From: Mesocentrotus franciscanus
Taxonomy: Eukaryota > Echinodermata > Echinoidea > Camarodonta > Strongylocentrotidae
Reading direction: 5' to 3'
Length of the DNA stretch: 64,000 nt
Assembly: GCA_037976565.1 (NCBI GenBank)
Contig: CP137683.1
Span: 10,702,473-10,766,472, forward strand
The notes beneath the pieces are model-generated. The model worked only from the letters and a program-made list of their open reading frames with translations. It did not search any database and was not told where the DNA came from. This document shows, in pieces, positions 28,290 through 40,100 of the stretch. Within the stretch, counting starts at the first letter, position 1. The number at the start of each line of letters is the position of its first letter. Both the position numbers and the translations under genes were made by a program.

Positions 28290-28455
28290 CTCTCGTATTC
28301 TCTCTCCCATACTGAAGATCAACCAAAGTCTCTTCTTTATCATAAATGGACCATCACAATTTTGGGAAGAATCTGTACCGGTATCCATCTTCTCTCCCTG
28401 AAAATATACAGGTGAAAGCAATATATAAGTTATATGGGATGTGAATTCTCCCACC

Positions 28456-28486
<31 letters not shown>

Positions 28487-31400
28487 CCTCTTCCTCTCCC
28501 TCTTCATCTCTGAGGAACTTGGTTCAGGTAAGGGGGCAATTGCTCTCACCCAAATCTGTATATAGACCAGTGCCCCTAACTTGTTGTTCATTCAGTCATT
28601 TTAGTAAAAAGAACTTCTTCCCCTCTTCTCTCCCTCTCAATATAGGTTAAAGCAAGATGTAAGGTCTATGAGATCTGTGATCAAGCAGTTCTTATCTCAG
28701 GGGGCTGGAACAGACAGACTAGTCTCCAGTCATCGGCAGACAATGTACGAGACATGTATTCTGTTCTCAGGAAAAATGGATTCAGAAGACCCAACATCAA
28801 AACATTTTTTGCTGATACCAGCAGTGTATTAGGTATGCAACATCAATGAAAATGCTCTTGTATATTCGTTCTTTTCCCATTTCCTCTAATCTCTTCTTAT
28901 TTATTTCTTCTTTTTTTTTTGGATAAGCTATCAGAATCTTATTAAGCACTGAAACTACCTCCATTTGACAACATTTTATCAACTGTAAAATGTTACATTA
29001 TTATGAAAGGGAAAATACATATATCAAACAAAGAAAAGACTTTGATAAAGAAATGGTTCCATTTTGGAAAATGTTTTGTAAGTGTTGGCAGCATGACAGC
29101 ATGAAAATGATCACTCTGTATTTTGTAATATTACCGTACATGCATTCTGATATCCATTTTGTCATATTTGTATTTATCTACCACAAAGTTTTGGGCCATG
29201 ATGGTTCTGTTCATTGTTTAACCATTATAATTTCATGGATATGATTTGTTTGAATATTTGTATGTTATTTGTGGATATATATATATGATGTAATTGCATG
29301 GTCATGTAAAGAAAAAGAACTCTGTTGAAGGGAAACAAGAGCAGGGAGGCACATCATATAACAGAACCACTGTTTAATCATAGTCTGCAAATCTATTTAT
29401 CACAAGAAACTTTTCTTTGTTCTGTTATGTTGCCTTGTGAAAATGTCACTCTACACCCCAATTCAAAATTGTTCCAGCAACACCTCTTCTTGAGCTGTTT
29501 GCTCAGGGCCCTACATTTATAGGGGTCCAGATCCCTCAATCTGGACTCATTACCACCCCCCCCCCAACAAAACAAACACACACAACAACAACAACAACAA
29601 ATAACAAACAAACAAATCAATAAATAAATAAATAATTTTTAAAAAAATATATGGCACTTCAGACCCCAAAAGAATAAATTGGTGTTTAGCCAAGGTTTTT
29701 TTTTCTCAAAAAGCTGTAATGAGTATTATTTTTTTAGTAGTAATCTATGCAAATCAGCCAATGTTCATTTTTTCCCCCTCTCTACCAACAGAAGGTATTG
29801 ATGAAGAGGGATCGAGACACACCTACCCTGCAACACACAAAATGGCGATTCAGAGCCATTTGAGTACACTCTGTAGAACGCCATACTGTGTAGAGAGCCT
29901 CGTCATCTATCTTAATAGTCCCACCCTAGCAGACGGACGATGCTTCTCTGGGATACAAATCAAGATGGCATCGTGAGTAATAATTCTAGAAAGCAGTTGA
30001 ATATGTTTTAATAATAATAATGATATTGAAGTCTTGTATAGTGCTCATTTCTGGCACAATGCCAGGTGCTCCATTATTATTACCCTGGCTTTTAGCACGG
30101 CTGCCATAACGGCGCTCGAGCATTCAAATTCCTGTCAGGTACCCATTCAACTCACCTAGGTGGATTGTGACAATTGTAGATTAATTAATGTCTTGCTAAA
30201 GGACATTAGCGTTGCGACAGGGATTTGAACCCAGCACCTAGGGGTTCAAAGTCCGGAGACTTATCCACTGGACCACAACACCTTCTATGTGCAATTATGC
30301 TGTAACTAATGGTATTGAGATCAGCTGTGAGATCAGTATATGAATGAAATACAAGTCAGACAAATTTTTGACACAGGAAGTAGTATAATCTGTGACATCT
30401 ACTGCCATCCGGGGAGTTACTACATGTTGTTTTACCAACAGGCCATATCTGGTCAATGTCATAAACACAACAGATGATAATGAATATCTCTATCAGCTTC
30501 ATTATGACTAATTACTATTCATTGTCTGCAGTAACCAAGGCTTTAAATCAAGGTAAATGGGATATAAATTGAAATTCAACACCTATGAAAAAATGCAGGA
30601 ATCAGAGGCTAGCGAAAAAAGTTAGAGAAAAGAGATATGAAAAAGTAGTATATCGTCCTGGGGTGACAAGACCTTGTATCTCAAAATTTGGGGAAAATCA
30701 CTTTTTTATTTTAATGACTAGATGATCCGTCAAGTGATGACCTATCCTAATCCCAGCTCTCTATCTCCAAAAATGAAGCCACTACACCAAGTCAAAGGGA
30801 AGCCTATCCCATTGGATACAGTGTTATGGCAGCCATATTTTTTACTCTCCTGAACATTTAACTTTTGTTGAGATACGAGGACGGTTTTGTCGCCCCAGCA
30901 GCGATATGCCATCAGTAACTGATTGATAGATCTAAAGATGTTCAGAGTAACAGACGAGAAATTGTAGTTGGGTAGATGATACAAATTCTTTTCTGTGTCC
31001 TAGCTTATTCTATTAGTTGGGTAATATTAATGTTTTGGTAATATATACCATAAATAAGCTATAACATTTCTTAGATGTGAATCATTGATTTTCCATTATG
31101 TAATGAACCAACAGGCAAACGTTGATGAGCAGTACACGGTCTCAGAATTCTTAGAAGACATCTCGGACTGCAACGCGCGGCACATCTACATCATCGCCGA
31201 CCAAAGCTTCTCCGGTAGGCTGGTAGATGCTCTTCAGCTAACATCCGACACTCCCCATCATGAGAATGTCGTGGTATTCACTAGCGGAGGGAGTCTGGAG
31301 TACTCATGGAACAGCGAGTTAACGAATCGATGGATGAACTCTAATCATACGACGTTGTGTGTTGACGAAATCCACAGGGTGAGGAAAACTGGACTTATCT

Positions 31401-34400
31401 TCGCACTTCTGTCCTGCATTAGTACAATTCAGTCAGACCCACTTTAGTCATCACTTGTGATTAATTAAAGCCCGCCTGCACTAGTTTGGCCAGGAGGGAT
31501 TAGACCTTCCAGCATGGTCACTGACAGGTGGTTATCTCATCAACTCAGCTCTCAATTAATATAAGGAAAAGAGGATCATGGGGGACCAACGGGCACCGCT
31601 TAGGCATTGTTTTCTATATAGAGGGAGAAAGTAGCTACAAGTAGTGCAATGGGGCTTTAAAGACCTCATATTTTATTTCCCTTTTTTATAGTGTTTCTTT
31701 TATAAAAACCACTTCAAGTGTAATGAAACAACCAGTAGCTTTAGACGAGCTGCCAATTAAGATTGCTTTTCTTGTCTCCCTGGAGCAGTCTCTATGTAAT
31801 GCGATGCAATAATGTATGGCAGCAAGTCAAACAGACGTTGATTTCATCAATCTAAATTTTAGACCACAGAAATAACAGCATTCAGACAAATATCAAACCT
31901 AAATATTAAAATCTTCTTTGATAATTTGTTCATATTTATTTCACGCACCCCAGTCTGCCTCGTATCACTCCACCAGAAGTGTTGAGCCATATTATTTTTC
32001 AGAGTCAGAGTCAGATTTTTTTTTCACAGCTATATCTCAAAGTTTTATTTTTCAGGAGCACAAATAAAAGTCAAAGTGTCCATTAAAAGCAATGCAACAC
32101 CACTGTTATTATTAACCTATTATTAACATAAACATTTGCACGGCATGTTAGACAAATAGAATACAAAAAAGAATTTTGGTTGTATTTTAAATGCAAAATA
32201 AAACTTGAATCTTATGGTAGATTTTCTTCTTATTGCAATTGCTTCTCATTTTACAGGGTTACGAAGGCACTCTTTCCTCAACGCCCATCCTCTATGAGAG
32301 CTCTCAAAACGCTGCCAACACAACTCTTTTTGGAGCACCCTGTGATATGCTTCCCTTCCTTACTCCACATGAACTCCGCGTCACGTACATGGGCTGTCAA
32401 AACCTTCCCATGACACTCTGGTGGTTCCGCTTCCAGTCGACACGATCAACGCGATCAACGCATCGATAGCAAGACGAAAGGAAGATTATTTGACAAGGAC
32501 CTATGATCAGAACATTTATGATCAGAACTTTATTTGTCTTGTTTCCAGTTGCTTTTTAAAAGCGAGCTGAAATTTAATTACAGAGCTTTCTTCTCATAAG
32601 CTTTCTAAAAGTTTACAACATAGAGTGACAGCTGGAGAGGTGACTGCATGGGTTGGAATTGTATCGATCCTGATTCAAGGTGGCGCTGTTCAAGATCAAA
32701 ATTTGAGGAGCATTTTTTTCTTAAGCATTGAAAAGGAGAACAAGTACGATATTGTCTTTTTTTTAAATTCACTTTCATAAAATCTGAGTTGATATGGAAG
32801 GATTATCATCTTCACGCTACTATATATTAATTTGTATTGTTTTGAATTCCATGTGATTGTTGCACAAATTCTTAATTTGGTATTCTGTGATTGCCTTTTT
32901 GTTCGAATTTAAGGTTGATTAGTGGTTTCATACTTGATTTGTTTTGAAGTAAAATAATTGCAATTACAAATTTTCCACTTCATATAATGTTTTCTTTGTT
33001 TTGAAAGAGTTTTTCATACTTTGATTTGTATTTCTTCATTTAAATTTGTTCTAAACTTGAGTTGCATAGTTCAGTCAAAGCACAAATTCTTTCAACTACT
33101 TTTTCTTATTATAAAAACAACCTTCAATATTTTTCTTGCCATTGAAGGCAGTTGTTCTACTTGGTATTTGACTGTTTTATGGTCGAAATAAACATGCTGA
33201 CCCATGTTTTTTTTCCATCAAATCTTTTGCAAGAGTGGTCTTGTATGTCGAGGCAATGCCTGTTTGTAAATAAGCATATTTATCAGTGTAAATGTACAAA
33301 ATAAACAACAAATTATGAGAGCAAAGATTATAAAAAACAATGCTGTAATTAGATATTTTTTCAAATGTACTAGACAAGGGTGTATTTTTAATGTTGACAA
33401 AGGGAACAAATATATCGTTATGTTGAACTCTTTACTGCACCTGCATTTGATTACGTTAAATAGGTTTGCTGGAAGTAAAGACAAATCACTGGATTGCAAT
33501 TAACTACTGCAGTAATCTTCGGATTAGCCTGTACAATCTATTGACTTTTGTTGGTCAATGTTTAACCATCAAAAGTATTACATGTCCAGGTGTAAATTGG
33601 ATTTGTTTTTAGCAAATAAACTCTTTGAAACACGATCCATGAACTAGTTGATCTGTTTTTAGGAGCCACTCTGTTTACATTTAAATGCTAAATGTGTGAA
33701 TTTCTATGATATCAAAATACAGAATCAAACATGCACCCTATTGTCCCTCAGTCTCAATAAAATGTTAAGTTCTATGACTTAAAGTTTTGATTTATGATTT
33801 TTGGTTGGAAAGTGTTATAAAAAGTTTGTTTGTTAACTTGTTTTGAGTTCAAATTGTTATTCCCTTTCCTAGTTTTAAGATATTTGAAAACTTTTCATTC
33901 TAGATTTTATCAATATTTTTTGCAAATTCAATTTACACCGATATTCTCTTTCCCTCCCTCTCTCTCTATTTCTTTTCCTCTCTACCTCTCTCTCTCTCTC
34001 TCTACTCCACTTTCTCTCTGCCATTCTGTCTACATTTCTTCTTCTCTAACTCTCGGAGTCACTTTCCCTTTCATATTTACTTGTACCTTATAACTAATAT
34101 CCCACCATAATTCTTTTCCTGTTCGAAAAAGTTATTTCCAAACTTGACTCAATGTTTTACATTCAACTTTCCAAATATTCTCAGTTCTACGCATGGCAAC
34201 ACATGATTAGTTGCTGAACTTCTTTCTTAAATTTTTGTTTGGTGAAATTAATTCACCATGCTCAAAGAGAGAACATGTTTTAGTACTTTTTATGAATGTA
34301 TATATTTATATATATATATTAGCTCAGGATACATGGTAATTAAACATGCAAAAAGAGCAATGACATTGGTGTTTTGTTTCTTTTTAGTGATATTCAGAGA

Positions 34401-37150
34401 AAATATTTAGTCAAGATTGGGTGTCAAGAAACCAAGGATTTTTTCTTCCATTATTAGAATATCACTATTTTTATTAAACTTAATCTTTGAAGTATTAACA
34501 AAAGTGTTTTTTTAAACCACAGGGTCATGGTCTAAATTCAGTTGTGAAGACAAGAACATAATCTAAACATAGTTCAATGTGAAACGCCCACAAATATTTC
34601 AATTACTTAGTCATAAATTAAGGACAGATCCCGCCAAGGTGGTATAAAAGGCATGCGGCCGAACTGGGGTTAATAGTACAAAATACTAAAGGNNNNNNNN
34701 NNNNNNNNNNNNNNNNNNNNNNNNNNNNNNNNNNNNNNNNNNNNNNNNNNNNNNNNNNNNNNNNNNNNNNNNNNNNNNNNNNNNNNNNNNNNNNNNNNNN
34801 NNNNNNNNNNNNNNNNNNNNNNNNNNNNNNNNNNNNNNNNNNNNNNNNNNNNNNNNNNNNNNNNNNNNNNNNNNNNNNNNNNNNNNNNNNNNNNNNNNNN
34901 NNNNNNNNNNNNNNNNNNNNNNNNNNNNNNNNNNNNNNNNNNNNNNNNNNNNNNNNNNNNNNNNNNNNNNNNNNNNNNNNNNNNNNNNNNNNNNNNNNNN
35001 NNNNNNNNNNNNNNNNNNNNNNNNNNNNNNNNNNNNNNNNNNNNNNNNNNNNNNNNNNNNNNNNNNNNNNNNNNNNNNNNNNNNNNNNNNNNNNNNNNNN
35101 NNNNNNNNNNNNNNNNNNNNNNNNNNNNNNNNNNNNNNNNNNNNNNNNNNNNNNNNNNNNNNNNNNNNNNNNNNNNNNNNNNNNNNNNNNNNAATGGGTC
35201 GCAGGCCGGATCGCATTTGTTCATTGCTTCAATGTGAATAGTAGTAATGCAATTCTCTATTCTCCCGAATCAATTGAGCATGGATATTGTAAAGAAAGGG
35301 CAGTTTAAATAGCAGAAGAGGAAAGCGAAGTAACAAAACAGCGGTGAGCAGAGATCAAAGAGAACGAACCGCCGAGACTGTCGGCTCGCTCTTTGATGTT
35401 TGTCCTACCAATAGGCCGACTCGACATACAGCTATTCTAATAGTTACGTTAGCGCTCCACGCATTTTAAAGGGTGTTAGGAAAAGGACTGTTTAACCTCT
35501 ATTATTCTACTCTATCAAAGACACAAAAGCCAACTGTTACGAATTCTATAGTCTCTTTCTTCCCATTGAAAGGCGCCTTTTTATGAAATGTCAGAATCGC
35601 ATTTATACGTCTATTGGAAATGGATGTATTTTTTGTTTCGCCTTGAAGTGCGCTCTGCCATTTTATTGGTTTGAGACGTAATGCATTTCAACTGAATCCT
35701 TCTCCATCGGATACTTGTATTTCTTTTCAACATAGTTTGGAGACTTTTAAGTCAAATAGGGTTTCTGATGTTCATTGGAATTGCCCATAAAAAGAAAGAT
35801 TTCTTCCGAAGCTGTAAAACTTTATTTTGTCAAATCAGGTGCATCTATTCGTCGAACTGTGAAATTAAAAAGAGATTCCAGCGAAGCTATCTCGCGCTTC
35901 CATCACCGGCATACCAGGGAACTGCATGATCTCGTTATTTATATTCCGATCTTTTCGGTCCTTTATTTTGGTCTTATTCGGGCGAAATCAAACAACATTT
36001 AGCGCTAAATAGCGATCTCTTAATAGCACGCCAATAGTCCCATCTATGTAAATGCTACCTCGTAAAACAAACGCGAAACTGTCCTGTCGTCTGCTCACAA
36101 ACGTGTTTATGTCTGTCTCACATACAAACTGGTAATTTTATGCCCCCTATGAAACATTTTCTGCGCTCCTTTGATGTTTTCCGCCGAGCCGTCAAAGCTG
36201 GGCTCGTACAAGAAGCCGGCGAGATCTCGGGGTTATTTCTGTCGAACTGCTTCAATTATTTAGGTATCATTTTAAATTTGGAATGCAATTTCTGGATACG
36301 AGTCGTTCCCATGCATACATACACAATATTCTCCTCCCGACAATTTTTTCTGGGTGATGAGGTAAATGTTTTTAGAAAGCGATAGGTTGAGCCAAAGTTC
36401 ACAGTTTATATTGGAAGATATTCTGCCATGTCCTGGTTTCCCTGGAGGGTAGTTCAACTTTTTTTTTCTATTTAAAGATCATGTAAAAGAAAAATCGTTT
36501 GAAGTCTGTCCAATATATGATGAATATTAAGGAACAGTTTGTAATGGAATACATGAATCCACATCAAAGGGTTTCCTTAGACAATATTTCAATACCCTCC
36601 TATTTAAAGGTCGTGTAAACAAAATGTTATTTGGACTCTTTCCTTATATTACTCGTATACTTAAAATGTTATCAACGAAGAAACATGAATTTAAATCATT
36701 TGTCAAAATCAATTTGCCTTCATCAAGTGTAACAATAATTTTGAAATTGTCAAAGTTGTGCCATCTAATCCCGTCTTCGGATATTAGCTCTAGAAACAAA
36801 ATTGGACAGAAGTTGTGTGTAAATTTTGTTCTTTCGGCTAATGCATGATGAGGTATATTGTTAAAAGTAACAGTGAAAATTACTGAACATGAGGGTAATT
36901 AATATGTGAACGACCACCAGCTTTAGGCAATTATTTTTTGCCCGACTTGAGTAATGTTTTGCACAATCTTGATCACTTTACTGCGCATTGTGTGAGCAAT
37001 AACAAGAAAGAAGAAATTACCCGAGTTGGACAGTTGCCAAAAGTTTGATTGGATACATACATTTAATGCTCTTCATGTTGGACAATATTTTACCCAACAT
37101 GTTTGACAATTGTTGAATCATAATGTGATGATCTTTACTAGAATGTGGAA

Positions 37151-37184
<34 letters not shown>

Positions 37185-40100
37185 ACTTATACCGCTTTTC
37201 CCAGAGTAATTAAAAATTTATTCTTTGTTTCAAAGGAAGCCAGTGTAATGATCTCAAGAGTGGCTGAGATGGATGGTCCCTAAAAACCTGAAATATCATG
37301 TTATTTACTCTGGATTCTTTTTTTTTCGTCTAAATTTCTTTGCATTATACAGACAAGAGAGCAGCATCTTGTGTGTCGAGATGATGCTATTCTAGGATTT
37401 GGGGCTTGCCCGACATATCGCAGCGATGCAGCCAACTACTCGACGAACTGTGAGCTCAATAAGAACACAAGGCGATGTGAACTGCCATCTTTGAAGGTAA
37501 AATGTTACTGTAATTAGCAAGATGTCTCTGACTAGAATTAGTTGTGTTACTATGGGGCACAAGCATGTATACACCCTCCTTCCTACCAGTACATCAAATG
37601 CCCCCCCCCCCCAAGAATACAACAATGAAAAGGAAAGAAAAGAAACAAGAAAGAAAGAAAAAAGGGTGAGGGTAAATGGAATATGAACAAAAAAATATGA
37701 TTGGACCCCCTCTCAAACATTTCTCAGTATTGGTGATAAATTCATAAAAGTATTTGTCTTTTGATAATGATTTTGGCGTTTCATTAGGTGTTTCTTTGTA
37801 CCATACCATGACCATCTTGCCCTATCATCCCTTTTGTAAAAGTGTATTTTGAAAGTCGAATTTTCTCTCTCTTTTCTCTCTCTACCTCTAAACATTTGAA
37901 TATGTTTTCTCCTTCTGTCACTCCAAATCTCTTTCCAATGCCCCCCTATTATCTCTCCCTCTCTATCTTTCTCTCTTTCTCTCTCTCTCTCTCTCTATCT
38001 CTCGTATTCTCTCTCCCATACTGAAGATCAACCAAAGTCTCTTCTTTATCATAAATGGACCATCACAATTTTGGGAAGAATCTGTACCGTATCCATCTTC
38101 TCCCTGAAAATATACAGGTGAAAGCAATATATAAGTTATATGGGATGTGAATTCTCCCACCCCCCTCTCTCTCTCTCTCTCTCTCTCCTCTCCCTCTTCC
38201 TCTCCCTCTTCATCTCTGAGGAACTTGGTTCAGGTAAGGGGCAATTGCTCTCACCCAAATCTGTATATAGACCAGTGCCCCTAACTTGTTGTTCATTCAG
38301 TCATTTTAGTAAAAGAACTTCTTCCCCTCTCTCTCCCTCTCAATATAGGTTAAAGCAAGATGTAAGGTCTATGAGATCTGTGATCAAGCAGTTCTTATCT
38401 CAGGGGGCTGGAACAGACAGACTAGTCTCCAGTCATCGGCAGACAATGTACGAGACATGTATTCTGTTCTCAGGAAAAATGGATTCAGAAGACCCAACAT
38501 CAAAACATTTTTTGCTGATACCAGCAGTGTATTAGGTATGCAACATCAATGAAAATGCTCTTGTATATTCGTTCTTTTCCCATTTCCTCTAATCTCTTCT
38601 TATTTATTTCTTCTTTTTTTTTTGGATAAGCTATCAGAATCTTATTAAGCACTGAAACTACCTCCATTTGACAACATTTTATCAACTGTAAAATGTTACA
38701 TTATTATGAAAGGGAAAAATACATATATCAAACAAAGAAAAGACTTTGATAAAGAAATGGTTCCATTTTGGAAAATGTTTTGTAAGTGTTGGCAGCATGA
38801 CAGCATGAAAATGATCACTCTGTATTTTGTAATATTACCGGTACATGCATTCTGATATCCATTTTGTCATATTTGTATTTATCTACCACAAAGTTTTGGG
38901 CCATGATGGTTCTGTTCATTGTTTAACCATTATAATTTCATGGATATGATTTGTTTGAATATTTGTATGTTATTTGTGGATATATATATATGATGTAATT
39001 GCATGGTCATGTAAAGAAAAAGAACTCTGTTGAAGGGAAACAAGAGCAGGGAGGCACATCATATAACAGAACCACTGTTTAATCATAGTCTGCAAATCTA
39101 TTTATCACAAGAAACTTTTCTTTGTTCTGTTATGTTGCCTTGTGAAAATGTCACTCTACACCCCAATTCAAAATTGTTCCAGCAACACCTCTTCTTGAGC
39201 TGTTTGCTCAGGGCCCTACATTTATAGGGGTCCAGATCCCTCAATCTGGACTCATTACCACCCCCCCCCCAACAAAACAAACACACACAACAACAACAAC
39301 AACAAATAACAAACAAACAAATCAATAAATAAATAAATAATTTTTAAAAAAATATATGGCACTTCAGACCCCCAAAAGAATAAATTGGTGTTTAGCCAAG
39401 GTTTTTTTTTCTCAAAAAGCTGTAATGAGTATTATTTTTTTAGTAGTAATCTATGCAAATCAGCCAATGTTCATTTTTTCCCCCTCTCTACCAACAGAAG
39501 GTATTGATGAAGAGGGATCGAGACACACCTACCCTGCAACACACAAAATGGCGATTCAGAGCCATTTGAGTACACTCTGTAGAACGCCATACTGTGTAGA
39601 GAGCCTCGTCATCTATCTTAATAGTCCCACCCTAGCAGACGGGACGATGCTTCTCTGGGATACAAATCAAGATGGCATCGTGAGTAATAATTCTAGAAAG
39701 CAGTTGAATATGTTTTAATAATAATAATGATATTGAAGTCTTGTATAGTGCTCATTTCTGGCACAATGCCAGGTGCTCCATTATTATTACCCTGGCTTTT
39801 AGCACGGCTGCCATAACGGCGCTCGAGCATTCAAATTCCTGTCAGGTACCCATTCAACTCACCTAGGTGGATTGTGACAATTGTAGATTAATTAATGTCT
39901 TGCTAAAGGACATTAGCGTTGCGACAGGGATTTGAACCCAGCACCTAGGGGTTCAAAGTCCGGAGACTTATCCACTGGACCACAACACCTTCTATGTGCA
40001 ATTATGCTGTAACTAATGGTATTGAGATCAGCTGTGAGATCAGTATATGAATGAAATACAAGTCAGACAAATTTTTGACACAGGAAGTAGTATAATCTGT

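Larger units (their letters stand above)
25479..34692. repeat. Direct repeat copy 1 (9.2 kb), left contig end
   Basis: Near-identical to 35193-44404, with differences that are mostly 1-2 base indels in homopolymers or simple repeats plus rare substitutions. It ends exactly at the N gap. The last bases before the gap (ATACTAAAGG) correspond to 44395-44404, where copy 2 runs on into unique sequence. Best explained as overlapping contig ends or a retained alternate haplotype. Confidence 0.95.

Noticed and set aside
34670..35224. Minus-strand open frames of 176-184 residues
   Set aside because: Created almost wholly by the 500 N gap.
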